Source: Paulinella micropora (Eukaryota > Cercozoa > Imbricatea > Euglyphida > Paulinellidae). From it: a DNA stretch of 64,000 nucleotides. Shown in pieces: positions 39,601-51,353 of the stretch. The stretch lies in NCBI GenBank assembly GCA_019918135.1, contig WBZZ01000830.1, positions 1-64,000 on the forward strand. The letters run 5' to 3'. The translations under genes were made by a program, and so were the position numbers. The notes beneath the pieces were generated by a model. The model did no database searches. It was not told the origin of the DNA and saw only the letters and a program-made list of their open reading frames with translations. How positions within the stretch are numbered: position 1 is the stretch's first letter; each line of letters opens with the position of its first letter.

Positions 39601-41584
39601 TCTCGGGCGCCCCCGCGCTGGAGTATGTTGTCAGTGCTTGGGGTTTGCTCTGGCCCGCCCCGTCGGAGGCTGCGCACTTGCTCTCGCGCCCGGGGCTTTC
39701 GCTTTCGCTTTCGCTCTGGTCAGTAGCTTCTTGGACTCGTTTGAGCCTTTTTCGCCTCGACTCCTGCCTAGGCACGAGCTGCGCTCCTTTGCGCCGGGGC
39801 TTCTGGCGTGGTGCCACGGGCTTCGTGTCGCTGGCAGTCTGCCGCACGCGTGCAGGCTTTGGTTGGCCTTTGACATCCACCTGCTTCAGGTTTTTGTGCA
39901 CGTGCTGGACATAATCTGCAGAGTATTCACATCCTGCCAGCAACTTCTGTTTCAGAAACCGCATGTCTGGAGATTCTAGCTGCTGCCGAAGCTCGCGCTC
40001 GATGTCGGAGGCCAGCTCCGGCCCTGCTGCTCCAGCACGGCCCTGCGGCTTATCAGTCTCTCCCAGTGCTAGCACCGGCTGAGCTGCAGGAACTGGAGGC
40101 AAGAGCTCTCCCAGAAAGAAACGTACATAGGTGCTATCCGTTTTTCTGCACTGTCTGGAATGGCAGAAGTACCAGGCCCCCTGCACATCATAGATCAAGA
40201 AGAAATGATTGTGCCGGTGGACGCACTGCTGGCCGCGCGCCTTCTGCACTAAGCAGACCCTCCCTCGCGGCCCGTTCTTACCCCGGTAGATAATATTATC
40301 TTGTTGTAGGTCGTTGTCGGAGTGCACACTTACTTCTGAGTCCGGATCGCCGGCAGCTCGCAGCATAGCTTCCAAACGATTGCACACCCAGTCACGGGCT
40401 GAGCGGCTTAGCTTCACGCGCGCTGGCCTCGCAAGCACGGTGTGGATCAGACACCTCGGCTGAGTCCAAGACCAAGAGACAGCCGGTCGGGGAGAGATGG
40501 TTGGGGCAGTGTGCCAAAAACTGCGCCAACGTAGGTTGCTGCCCTGCTTCATCGTCGTGATGCTGATGTCTCAGCCAGCCGTCCCGGCTAGCTACCGTAC
40601 ATGCTGCCTCGCCTGGTTTGTGACTGCCCAGGAGCATCCAAGCTTGGTTTCGAGAGTACACAGACGTGTCCACGATACAGCCGGCGATCTTGGAGTTCTT
40701 CTCGTAGTTATAAAACTCTTTTTCAGTGTCTACGTGGAACGGCCGGGCAAGGCGGCTGCTGCTGCTGCTGCTGCTCATGTCGGCTCGGCTGAGTAGCTGC
40801 TCGGCTACGAAGAGTTTCATCCCAAACTCGCCGTTGGACTCGAAGAAAACCTCCGGAAACGTGACGTGGAACGAATTCTTCCAGGCACACCGTCTGCGGG
40901 CCTGGTGAGACAAAGAACCTCAATGCGCGGCGGCGCCGGCAACGGGTGCCCCAGCCTCTGCAACGCCAGCATGGTTTGTTCACGCAAGGCGCTCAGTCGT
41001 GCCTCGGCACTAGTATCTTCGCTGGCGCTGAGCCTGTAACACACCACCACAAACCGTGCGCTCGCCGCTTGGCGGAGTGAGGGAAGGGAGGGACCATTCC
41101 AAATCGAAATACAGGGCACAGTTCCGCCCCGGGCGGATCAGCACGTAGTGGGTCCGTTCGTTCGTTGGCAATTGCTGGTAATACTGGAAAAAAACAGCTG
41201 CATCTTGGCAAGAGCTGAATAAATGGCTGTCACCCTCTCTACCACTCCGCGCCAGCGGGGCAATCATCTTGAAAAAAAAGCTGTGCCTGAGCTCGTCGCC
41301 CCTGGTAAAAGCGGCCGTCATGCCGCCCCTGCCGCTGTAAAAAACTAGGTCATGCCGTCGTTGGCCAGCTGCACGACCAAACAGGCACAAGGGCTTCTTG
41401 ATCAGTTCACGGCTGCCGATGGTGCGGCCTCTTGGCTGCCTGCGCTAAGGCACTCCGGGACACGACCTGCCGAGACACAAGAGAACACTGCTGCGTCTGC
41501 ATTAGCGTCTTCCAGGTCCTGTGCGCGCAGTCTACGTCGTTTCCTTGGGGCCAGCGGGCATTCTTCCTCGTCGCTTTCTGCCAT
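36639..41584 (-). CDS. Primase fused to herpesvirus-type origin-binding helicase
   Basis: Read from 41584 (MAESDEEECPLAPRKRRR) leftward. The primase part has CALYFDLEW at about 41115, the hydrophobic-Asp-x-Glu metal site of archaeo-eukaryotic primases; then FHVTFPEVFFESNGEFG and IVDTSVYSRNQAWMLLGS, typical of herpesvirus UL52-like and giant-virus primases; then HRHNHFFLIY...YFCHSRQC, a zinc motif. After a charged linker comes a helicase resembling the UL9-type origin-binding domain: RRYDVLFIDEVNAVLESHV (motif II, about 38820), FVIAADAFLG (III), DVVIYTCCLTVGTDYAKLGH (V) and QMLGRVRDLR (VI, about 38100). A Gly-Glu-Ala-Ala repeat sits near 37310-37455. At least five frame changes or introns interrupt the gene; the Walker A segment near 39070-39140 is not recognised. 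Total is about 1,600 residues. Role: priming and unwinding at origins. Confidence 0.75.
37310..37460 (-). repeat. 15-30 bp coding repeat (GEAAE/GEAAG)
   Basis: About ten units of GCCTCTCCTTCCGCT or GCCTCACCTCCTGCT inside the helicase gene encode alternating GEAAE and GEAAG, an acidic low-complexity linker. Confidence 0.85.
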
Positions 41585-41814
41585 GGCGGCCGACGTCTTA
41601 TTTCTGTACAGTACAAAAATTAGCTAGTATTGCACATACTCATTCGCAAAGATACAGAAAACCCAGCGCCGCCTCGCGCATGCACCAGGCGGTGCTGCGG
41701 GTAGCCCGACGCCCGCGTCGGACGCGCATTATTTTGCTAGACAAGGACGCGGGGGAGGGGGGGGGGGGGCAGCCGAGGTAGCGTTGTAGCTGGCTGCTGC
41801 GTGTGAGTACCACC

Positions 41815-42670
41815 ACCCCTGCCAGACAGTACGTGCCAGACAGTAGTGGCACCCCAGACGGCTGGTGGCACCCCAGACGGGCTGGTGGCACCCCAGACGG
41901 GCTGGTGGCACCCCAGACGGGCTGGTGGCACCCCAGACAGGCTGGTGACACCTCAGACGGAATGGTGGCACCCCGGCTGGTTGGTGGCACCCCGGACGGG
42001 GCTGGCGCGTACTGCTTAGCTAGACTGGGTTGTGTCTATAAGGGAACCAGACACCTGCCAAACAGTACGTGCCAGACAGTAGTGGCACCCCAGACGGCTG
42101 GTGGCACCCCAGACGGGCTGGTGGCACCCCAGACGGGGCTGGTAGCACCCCGGACTGGTTGGTGGCACCCCGGACGGGGCTGGCGCGTACTGCTTAGCTA
42201 GACTGGGTTGTGTCTATAAGGAAACCAGACACATGCCAGACAGTACATGCCAAACAGTAGTGGCACCCCAGACTGGCTGGTGGCACCCCAGACTGGCTGG
42301 TGGCACCCCAGACTGGCTGGTGGCATTCCGGACTGGCTGGTGGCACCCCGGACTGGGTTGTGTCTATAAGGAAACCAGACACCTGCCAGACAGTACGTGC
42401 CAGGTGTGGCTGGTGGCACCCCAGACGGGCTGGTGGCACCCCGGATTGGCTGGTGGCACACCGGACGGGGCTGGCTCGTACTGCTTAGCTAGCATGGGTT
42501 GTGTCTATAAGACGGGAACCAGACCCCTGCCATACAGTACGTGCCAGGTGTGGCTGGTGGCACCCAGACTGGCTGGTGTCACCCCAGACGAGCTGGTGGC
42601 AACCCAGACGGGCTGGTGGCATGCAACCCAGACGGGCTGGTCGCATCCCAGACGGCTGGTGGCACTACAT
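41815..42670. repeat. ~20 bp minisatellite in ~180 bp higher-order units
   Basis: The basic unit GCTGGTGGCACCCCAGACGG recurs about 25 times. It is grouped by a longer unit containing GTACTGCTTAGCTAGACTGG, GTTGTGTCTATAAGG and CCAGACAGTACGTGCCA, repeated about four times. 41585-41814 is short spacer. It marks the change from gene-dense to repeat-dominated DNA. Confidence 0.9.
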
Positions 42671-43023
42671 GCGGCACTTCTACCAACACTGCAGATGCAC
42701 ACCCAACCGACTCTGGCGACGAATGCATGCACAATCCTCACCAACACACACACGCCCCTGCCGAGCAACATCTACCCACACCGTGTACCACTTGACAGGG
42801 TTGGGGGCCATAGGCACGCACCCGCCACTATGCGCCAGTACGTACGTGCATACATACAATGATACATACATACATACATACATACATACATACATACATA
42901 CTTATACATACTTATGCATACATACATACGTACGTACGTACGTACGTACATACTTACATACATTCATACACACCGCTACAGACCTCCGCACCTTGGGCAC
43001 GATGGATTTGTAACTTTGTAAAA

Positions 43024-43071
<48 letters not shown>

Positions 43072-43389
43072 GGGCAATGCGCAGAGTGGTTGGCGAGAAA
43101 GAGCAGCAGCGCAGCTGCAAAGTGGCATTTCTGATAGTCCTAGCTCTTTTTCTACCTCAGGGCTGGGAGTTGGGAACAGCATATATATGGACATCCCTCT
43201 GCACCTTGGGCACGATGCGTTGGGACCTATATGAAACTCTGTGCAATGTGCAGAGTGGTTGGGGAGCTGCGAGCACCCTCTCTCCCACCCCTCCGCATGC
43301 AATCCCTCGTTCAACTGCCCCACTCTCGCCGCCCGCCAGACACAAGCATCCCCCACCCCCCACCACCACCCACTTTCGGTCGCGTGCGC
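42671..43389. repeat. (CATA)n, (TACG)n and (CT)n microsatellites
   Basis: (CATA)n at 42858-42905, (TACG)n around 42927-42950, (CT)n at about 43029-43070, and a duplicated AGTTGGGAACAGCATAT / TGGGCACGATG region (43000-43260). No gene supported. Confidence 0.8.
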
Positions 43390-43690
43390 TACAGAAGAGA
43401 AATGCTTGCTTCAGGCTTTGCTTTTTGTTTCGTTTTGGCGCACATTCCCGCTGGAGCTTGTCCTAAGGCTCCTGGTCTGTGCTAGTACTACCCTACATGT
43501 TTCATCTCCGCAGCTGTTTACTCTCTCTCTCTCTCTCTCTCATGCCCAGCCCGTGACCGAAAACACTGAGCCAAACGAGTGAACGTTGGGGTCGCTGGGA
43601 TCCCTTATGGGCACTGGTCTGGCACCTTGCAAAAGCCTACTAAATGACAATGCAAACTACTTGCAGCGTTAATACAAACGCCGACACGCC
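43390..43690 (+). repeat. Dispersed repeat, copy 1
   Basis: Includes TTGCTTTTTGTTTCGTTTTG, GCTGGAGCTTGTCCTAAGGC, CTACATGTTTC, GCTGTTTACTCTC, GACCGAAAACACTGAGCC, CTGGGATCCC, GTCTGGCACCTTGCAAAAGC and GCGTTAATACAAACGCC, then (CA)n. The same words appear in the same order on the minus strand at 54845-55255. Confidence 0.85.
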
Positions 43691-44361
43691 AACGCACGCC
43701 CACCCCCCCCCCCCCCCCCCCCCCCCCCCACACACACACACCCCTACACACACATACATAGGCGCATAATACGTACATACATTCAAATACATAAACACAA
43801 ACACACCAAACACACACATAATACATACATACATACACTCAGAAAGACAAACACGAGGAAACACAACACCACACACACGCACACACACTCTCACGCTCAC
43901 ACACACAGACACACATACACACAGAATACATGTACATACATACAAACATAATACATACATGCACACAGATACACAAAACACAAGCAAATAAACAAACACG
44001 CGCGCCCGCGCGCCCACACACACATGCGAACACCAACACACAGACACATAAACACACCCCCACACACACATACACACACATACACACACATACACACACA
44101 TGCACACATACACCCACACACTCGCGATCGCCCACACTAACACCTACAGACACACAATATAAGTACTAATATACACACACTTTACATAGATACATATGTA
44201 CAAACATAACATGCATGCATAAGCAAAGAAACACAAACACAAACAAACACTCACGCACACACAGACACAAAAACAAACACACACTGCACTGTATACATAC
44301 ATGCAAGACATACATGCAAGACATAAATTGTTATGTATACACTTAATTTTACATAGTATGT

Positions 44362-44443
<82 letters not shown>

Positions 44444-45271
44444 TTTGTTGTTGTTGTTGTTGTTGGCTTGCTGGTGGCTATATTGAGAGTTGTGACTGTT
44501 GTTGCAATTGGTTTTACAGCTGGGCGCTATGCCCAGGTATATTTTCTGACCTTACCGTGAGCCCCCTCCCTCTCTCCCTCTTACTTTCTCAACACACCTG
44601 CTGCCTACTTCGCTGCATACACTATAAAGAAGACCACTTCTTTGAATGTCATGGTTCTTTTTGGTGGTGTTCAGCTGTAGCTGAAGTTTGTACATCCCAA
44701 CTCCCCGAGAGCATGGACAAATATAGATCAAACATTGCATATCTTCTTGTTGTTTCTTTTTCTGTGTATTTATGGTTTGGGCACGAGAGGTCGGTGTAAG
44801 CAAACTACACGAGAGCACAAGGGAATGTGATCCAGGCCAATCTTTAAGTAGAAAGAAAAAAAAAAGGATTCATGCTATTTGAGTAATTTGGTCAAGCTTC
44901 TCCGTGATAAACACGCGACTCCCACAAACAGATTAATCAGATTAAGCAGTGGTAGTCTAGCGTTGGCTGTCAGTCTGGCATCAGTAAAAACTGTTGAGTA
45001 CGGATTCGTCTGCAAACATGTGCACTGTGACAGAAAAAACGGAACCAAACGAGTGACGAGTGTTGGGGTTGCTGGGAAGAAGAAGATCACTAGTAGCTCT
45101 TGTGAGCACTAGTCTGGCACTTAGACGAAACCTAACCAAAGCCACAATACGATAACTAGGATAACTACTTTAATTTTTTGGAAAGGTGTGATGGAAAATT
45201 TTTTTTGGGCAATTTTTGATGGGGTCGGAACCGGCTGGCGGGCGGGGAAATTTGCACCAGGAAAAAACAAA
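43691..45271. repeat. Poly-C, (CA)n, 75-T tract and decayed repeat fragments
   Basis: Poly-C at 43706-43728, (CA)n-rich DNA to 44285, a pure run of 75 T at 44368-44442, then (GTT)n. At 45025-45125 a shortened copy of the dispersed repeat (GGAACCAAACGAGTGACGAG). At 45230-45250 half of the GC-rich hairpin element. No gene supported. Confidence 0.75.
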
Positions 45272-45484
45272 AAAAGCGTCATTTCACAAATATCAGTGGG
45301 TGGGCCGTAAGGGAGACTGAAAAGTGAACGCTGCAGTGTTAATTACGGTAATAAATTAAGCGGGAACTATTGTTCCCGCTCCAAAATTTTAAACATTACA
45401 AAGACAACCCCTTCACCCTCAGATTTGATTTTTCGCTCTAGCACAAAAGTGCTTAGAGCAAATTTTACGGTTGTTTTTTGAATT
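45272..45484 (+). repeat. A1 split direct repeat
   Basis: About 213 bp, nearly identical to A2. Contains two small hairpins: GCGGGAAC-tatt-GTTCCCGC (about 45360-45379) and GCTCTAGCAC-aaaa-GTGCTTAGAGC (about 45436-45460). Confidence 0.9.
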
Positions 45485-46497
45485 TGGGAAATCGAGATGT
45501 AGCTGCAGCTGGACAAAGGACCCCAAGGCCTACTAGGAAACGCAGAGCTCAACAGGGTGATGACGACAACAAGACAAGCACAGCCAGCAGCAGCAGCGGC
45601 AACAACGGAGGCGGCCCTGCATTCGGTGGGGGAAACGTGACTACTTCAACTACTTTTGCTGCTACATCGAGTACTAGTCTGCCGGCCACTGGGCTTCCCG
45701 CGACTGGCTCGAGCGGTGCTGGAGCAGGTGGAAGCACTGGTAACACCCCACCATCTGCATCTGCTTCACCACTCAACCCTGTCAACCTATTTGGAGCACC
45801 ATCGCTACACCAGCAGCAGACCGTGATAGGGCAAGGTACGACGACGACTACGACGACTGCTGCCACTGTTCCACCTCGCGATCGCACCGACACCAGCGGC
45901 CACCACTCCACTGGGCTGGACGCAAGTACGATGGCAAGCATTGGAGATATGCTTCGCAACGCACTTAGGGAGGAGACGCGGGCGGTCACTGGTGACTTCG
46001 CGAGGCTGACTGACAAGGTGCAGGGGATGATCCAAGCTACCAAGCAGGAATCGAGCCAGCGCGACTCGAAGCTGATCGACAAGCCATCACACCGCCGTTA
46101 CTTCGTCGTGGCGAAGATAATTTTGCAGATTCTGGAGAGCAACGCCTATGTGCGAAACAACGAGAAGTTGGCGGACGCTATCTCTATGGCGAACGCGCTG
46201 GCCACACTGGCTATGGATATGGGTGGCCCAAACCCAATACAGGTGGAAGACGCCGATGCCAAGATGCTACTGGTGGGTAAAAAGCTAGTGATTGCGGACG
46301 AAGTGGCCCCGTACCTGGAGCCGATTCGCCCTACTACGACCAACTCGAGGGCGACCGACCCGCGTATACGTGGTGGACGTCAGAACCGTGGGGCATGCCA
46401 TATCTGCGGATCCAACCAGCACTGGGCGAGAAGCTGCCCTCAGGGTTCGTACGGCGCGAACACTGCACAAGGGCAGAACCAGCAGCAGCATGGCTAA
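45478..46497 (+). CDS. Gag-like ORF1 with zinc knuckle
   Basis: The open frame runs to TAA at 46497 (about 339 codons) but has no ATG at its left end; the first ATG is near 45930 (MASIGDMLRNAL), so an upstream exon, a non-ATG start or a shorter product is implied. The left half is Ser/Thr/Gly-rich; the middle is helical (KIILQILESNAYVRNNEK); the end holds CHICGSNQHWARSC, a CCHC knuckle (C-x2-C-x4-H-x4-C) expected to bind element RNA. It overlaps the start of the pol frame. Confidence 0.75.
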   Translation: MNLGNRDVAAAGQRTPRPTRKRRAQQGDDDNKTSTASSSSGNNGGGPAFGGGNVTTSTTFAATSSTSLPATGLPATGSSGAGAGGSTGNTPPSASASPLNPVNLFGAPSLHQQQTVIGQGTTTTTTTAATVPPRDRTDTSGHHSTGLDASTMASIGDMLRNALREETRAVTGDFARLTDKVQGMIQATKQESSQRDSKLIDKPSHRRYFVVAKIILQILESNAYVRNNEKLADAISMANALATLAMDMGGPNPIQVEDADAKMLLVGKKLVIADEVAPYLEPIRPTTTNSRATDPRIRGGRQNRGACHICGSNQHWARSCPQGSYGANTAQGQNQQQHG

Positions 46498-46659
46498 CAG
46501 CAGCAACCGCTGGCGTGGCAAAGTGTCCCCGGTTTCATGCCTCCGCAGCAAGGAGCAGCACCAGGGCCGCAAATCCAGTACGTGGCCCAACCTACACAAG
46601 GCATCATCACGCTTGCGCCCGCCATGCAGACCGCATACACCGCACAGCCCGCACGTACA

Positions 46660-48572
46660 GCCGTCATTTATGGTGTGTGTATGGTGCAAGAAGATTGGTC
46701 ATCTGGCATATTTTTGCCCATCAAGGCAGACAGTGCCGACACCAGCGGAGGAGGTATCATACGTATCCTGGCTTTTGACAACACCACAAGTAGCTGTCGA
46801 ACAGTATAGCTCGGGCTCGTTAGAGGAGGTCAAGCAGAAGATCTTGACGATGGGTGAGACATACAATAGAGGCAACCCGTGGGCAGACTCAAAGGAACCG
46901 GCACATGCAGTCAAGGCAAGGCTTGGGTTCTGGAAGGCAATAGGGGCGGACGCAGTGGTGCTATCATGGCTCGCATATGGTGTAGTAGCGACCGATTTTA
47001 TGAACCACCCAAGTTACTTCGAGAACATTGCATTCGTCGACGACCAAATTGACGACATGCTTACCCGTGGAGACGCGGTAGAAGTGAAGACGGAGGAATG
47101 CATCATGATCGAGCCTCTCCAAGTGCTGGCTGACCCAGCGGGAGTCAAGAAGACGAAGCTGTGCACTGACAAACGGTTCAGTAATTCCTTCCAAGCCAAG
47201 GCTCCTTTCACAATGGAGACGCTGGAAAAGGACATTCAGATGGTACTCGACGGAGACAGCGGCACAAAGATGTTCGTGGTGGATCTGCAACGCGCGTTTT
47301 ATTCCATTCCGCTTGCTAGGAAAAGTACACCATACTCTGCCTTCAGACACAGGAGCAAAACCTATCAGAACAAGACGCTACTATATGGGTTCTGTTCTGC
47401 GCCATTTTGGTTTGGGAAGATCATGAGGGTCGTCGTGAAGCTGATAAGGACCTTGAACTTGCCATCCATGCAATATGCAGACGACTTCCTATTCGCTGTC
47501 AAATTCCTACGCACCAACGATGGCATACCTACGTTCATCAAGACGCTGTTTGCCTACCTTGGTCTTCCCACTTCCGAGAAGACGCAGTGGGAACCCTTGG
47601 ACGAGGTACAATACTTGGGATACGTCATCAACAGCAAGGACTTGTGGATGGGAGTGCCGAACGACAAGAGGGAAAGACTACTCAAGTCTATCCTCCAGCT
47701 CCTGGCGGACGTGCATTCCGCACAAGGGGCTTCGGTCCAGCAACTGCACTCAACTGCATCTTCGTTGATCAGTCTCAAGCTGGCGCTCTCCAACGCACAG
47801 CTGATGACTCGAGAAATGATGGTGACTGTCAACGCAGCCAACAGAATCGATAGGAGAAGCGTCACTACACAGAGCGGGTCAGAACTAAGCCAAGAACTGC
47901 AGTACTGGCTTCACATCCTGAGGGATCCGGCCAAATGCAGACGTGCAATATTTCAACCTCGACAGGACGTCGAGTTGAGGGTGGATGCAGGCGAGTTCGC
48001 GGTTGGGGGCCATGTGCTTGAAGAAGACGTAACAATCCCTCTACCATCTGAATTAATCGGTAATTCGTCGACGGAACGAGAGCTCTGGGCTGCGACTGTG
48101 ATACCTCTCCATTTCAGATCCATCCTTCAGACGTAATACAGTCCTCACTGTGTTCGACTCAGCTAACGCAGTCATAGACCTGCAAAAAGGTGGGTCCAAG
48201 CGACCACACTTCACACGTCTCTGCAAGATGGTGGACGACGTATATACAGGACAGCTCAACATACGAAACAAACTTTGGGGCTGGGTCGAGAGAGCTAACA
48301 ACACGAGGGCAGACAGAAACTCCAAGGCGCTGACCGCAGGCTTGACAAACCTGACTGTCCATCCAGATGTCATGGGAAGGCTTATCATACGTTGGCGCCT
48401 AGAGGGCCGCGATGTTTGGGCACCAAATTTCGGACAAATAGGGCAGTCAGTCCTTCTTGCCATGAAATCCCGCAAAAGGGTTGCATTTGTCCTTCCGCAT
48501 TGGCCAGCCAGACCTTGGTGGCCACAGATTCTAGAACATGCAAGAGATTCATTTAGTCTGCCACCCGCATGA
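46660..48572 (+). CDS. Pol: reverse transcriptase and RNase H
   Basis: The frame is open from 46292, but recognisable protein starts near 46665 with a second CCHC knuckle (CVWCKKIGHLAYFC). The reverse transcriptase has KLCTDKRFSN, FVVDLQRAFYSIPL, LLYGFCSAPFWFGKIM and the catalytic QYADDFLFAV at about 47475, then VQYLGYVIN, all typical of DIRS-group enzymes. RNase H follows: LRVDAGEFAVGG, STERELWA and, after a one-base shift near 48120, VFDSANAVIDL supply the acidic residues. It ends with the FVLPHWPARPWWPQIL block usual after DIRS-order RNase H. The frameshift probably inactivates this copy unless it is a sequencing error. Confidence 0.88.
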
Positions 48573-48636
48573 TACACTCTAGCTCCAACGTGGCACAAAC
48601 ACCCATATCACGTGCACAGACCGTCATGGCACATGC

Positions 48637-49665
48637 TTGCAGTGCTGTTTGATTTTACTCATTAAAATAATTTTACGCCCTGCAGGGACAGCTATACTAG
48701 ATGACGACGAGATAGCGATCTGGGCAAGCCAAGCGGGCCGGAGAGACACCACAATGGAAAGATACAAAGCTTCCCTCCGGCAATTCCTCAAGTGGTGCGT
48801 GCAGCACGGGCGTATCTTCTTTCCTGCCTCAGACAAAACGATTGCCCACTATTTGAAATATATGTCGGAGAGTGGGTATGCACAGTCAACAATCACTGGC
48901 CACCTGGCTGCAATTAAATCCCAATACGCACTGCACACTAGTAACGACCCGACCGAGAGTCTGCTAGTGCAATTGGCCAAACAGAGAGCGGGAGCAAAAG
49001 CTGTACCGGGGAGAGAGGGGAAATACCCCTTATTGAGGGACGACCTGCTCAAGATACTACAATTACCATTGGTGACATGGAGATACTGCAGAGATGCTAC
49101 GTTAATATTACTGCAGTGGATCTCAATGGCGCGCGTCAGTAACATTGTAGCATTGAAGGTATCGGACATCATGTTCCACCATACCATCATTGGGAACAGC
49201 CCGTGCGAGTACATGGTACTCAGGTTCGAGAAATTGAAAAACGCGGAAGGCGAGAAGCTTGTCTTTATCGGGCAAGGGAACCAATCATTCTGCGTTGTCA
49301 TGTGGGTCAGAGCATACCTCAAATACATAAAGGACACGTTCAAGGATTCATTCACCGACAGCTCTCCTCTTTTCTTCAAGCTATCTGGCAACGCATTGGG
49401 ACATATGAGTGCTGGCACCCCATCAAGTCTCTTGAAAAAGAAAGTTGCTGCAATTGGATTGGATCCAGCGATATACGCATCCCATTCAAATAGAATCGGG
49501 TCCGCGACTGAAGCGGCTCGTTTGGGAATGAGAATCTACGCAATAAGAAGGCAAGGACTGTGGTCAGACAAAAGTTCGTGCGTGTACAAATACCTGCGTG
49601 ACATAAGCTTGGAAAGCAAGCTAACAATCACACGCGTCTTACAGACCGGCAACGTAATCAACTAA
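48637..49665 (+). CDS. Tyrosine recombinase (integrase)
   Basis: Open frame to TAA at 49665, with domain sequence from about 48690 (LDDDEIAIWASQAGRRDTT). The N-terminal SAM-like domain shows TTMERYKASLRQFLKWC. Catalytic residues are visible: Arg in SMARVSNIVAL (about 49130), His-x-x-Arg in YASHSNRIGSATE (about 49480) and Tyr in KSSCVYKYLRD (about 49580). This matches the R-H-R-Y set that integrates the circular DNA intermediate. There is no clear ATG at the left edge; the frame may start from the TTG at 48637, the ATG at 48754 within the domain, or by splicing. The frame is intact. Confidence 0.88.
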   Translation: MQCCLILLIKIILRPAGTAILDDDEIAIWASQAGRRDTTMERYKASLRQFLKWCVQHGRIFFPASDKTIAHYLKYMSESGYAQSTITGHLAAIKSQYALHTSNDPTESLLVQLAKQRAGAKAVPGREGKYPLLRDDLLKILQLPLVTWRYCRDATLILLQWISMARVSNIVALKVSDIMFHHTIIGNSPCEYMVLRFEKLKNAEGEKLVFIGQGNQSFCVVMWVRAYLKYIKDTFKDSFTDSSPLFFKLSGNALGHMSAGTPSSLLKKKVAAIGLDPAIYASHSNRIGSATEAARLGMRIYAIRRQGLWSDKSSCVYKYLRDISLESKLTITRVLQTGNVIN

Positions 49666-50845
49666 ATCGACCCTCTCTTACGCGAAAGCGGTTTTTTTTA
49701 AAAAGGACTATCACGTGTCAGTTAATGATGGCGCACAGTATTGTCTGCATTGGAAGAGCATAAACATTTTTTTTAGTAAATATTGATTTGGAAACACACT
49801 AGATTGACATACAGCTTGCGGATTTAAATCGTGTTGGGACGATATGATGTAGAACTGTAACCCTGCCTATAGATACTATTGTATAAGCACTACCACTTGC
49901 TACTGTAACTGATAGAGTAGTATTGTGTGCCAAGTGTCAACCATTGCAAAAGAAAGTCATATACAGTCCCCTACTTTTTAGTTAAATACGTTTTACAAAC
50001 ATAACAGAGACAGGCACATGGGTCGATCATAGAAAAACTGGTGCTGCGTCGGTTTGACACTATCAGTATGTCCTTACAGCCATATCATAAGAGAATCAGC
50101 ACCAAAAACGTAGGTGCTGACAGCATTTTGAAAAAACATGCAATTGTTTGCAAGAAAACGCTAAACATTACAACATAAAACGACAACTACATACTATTAA
50201 TTATTATTCTTACTACAACAACTTACGATGGTAAGGACACTATGATACATGTAATCGACTTCCAGCGACTTGACATCGGAGTTATTATCAATCACACGAC
50301 AACGGCACACAAATCTGTGCATTTTGACATCAAGAAGGATACAAACCCAACCAGAAGAAGGAAATTAGAGAGCTACACTCACGTAGACATGCACACTGGC
50401 AAACAGACACAAAAGGAAAAAGAGACGAAACACAGAATATAGGCTCATAGCAGACAGCGATACGACAGAGACGGAGACACACAATTGTTGTGGAGGCGGA
50501 GGTCGGTATGGATCTGGTGGCTCTGTGAAAGAGGACAGCCCCCCCCTCCGCTATGCGGACTTACAGCACACATGCAGTGACTGTGGTAACAAGGTCGCAC
50601 TGGAATGAACAGCGATACTGCTGGTGAAGCAGTCGTTCGACCACATAAACACTCCCATAAAGGAAAGTTATGCAAGATGCACCAAAAATCAGCAGACCGC
50701 CGTTACGTTTGCAAAACAGCCGTTACGTTGAGATCGCCTATATGCTGTAAAGTACTTCCTTTTTGCAAAATGATTGTGGTATGATTCGGGAAAAATAAGG
50801 CAATCAGACTGGGAAGGTCGGAAAAATTTGGCATTTGCAGTCAGG
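49666..50845. other. Non-coding internal part of the retrotransposon
   Basis: AT-rich sequence between the recombinase stop and B1. No supported open frame; no strong repeats seen. Confidence 0.6.
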
Positions 50846-50917
50846 GACCTAGGAGAGGGGAGAAGCTCATGTTGTGTGTGCTGTGAAATGAGGTTTTTGC
50901 CAGCTTGCGCAGCAAAA
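50846..50917 (+). repeat. B1 split direct repeat
   Basis: GACCTAGGAGAGGGGAGAAG through GCTTGCGCAGCAAAA, repeated as B2 at 51344-51417 with three differences, and abutting A2. Confidence 0.9.
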
Positions 50918-51125
50918 GCGTCATTTCACAAATATCCGTGGGTGGGCCGTAAGGGAGACTGAAAAGTGAACGCTGCAGTGTTAATTACGGTAATAAATTA
51001 AGCGGGAACTATTGTTCCCGCTCCAAAATTTTAAACATTACAAAGACAACCCCTTCACCCTCAGATTTGATTTTTCGCTCTAGCACAAAAGTGCTTAGAG
51101 CAAATTTTACGGTTGTTTTTTGAAT
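50914..51125 (+). repeat. A2 split direct repeat
   Basis: Near-identical copy of A1, including both internal hairpins. Directly follows B1. Confidence 0.9.
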
Positions 51126-51313
51126 AATTCCACCCACCCACCCATCTTTTGTATGTCTTTTCGCTTGGGTGGTGGTGGTGAGAAAAGGGTGGAAAGCAAA
51201 ACACACACACACATTACACCACACACATATACATCATTATAGCATAATCACGCCTCATGCCTACCATCTTCAAGCATATTCATGCACATCATCATACATA
51301 TAACGACATGCAC

Positions 51314-51353
51314 CACCTAGGTCTTTGTTTTTAAAAAACAGAAGACCTAGGAG
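51314..51353. other. Inverted repeat at the B2 edge
   Basis: CCTAGGTCTT, T-rich centre TGTTTTTAAAAAACAG, AAGACCTAGG: a near-perfect palindrome overlapping the start of B2. It may mark the recombination end of the element. Confidence 0.75.

Noticed and set aside
44360..44560. Poly-Phe protein
   Set aside because: Translation of a 75 T homopolymer.
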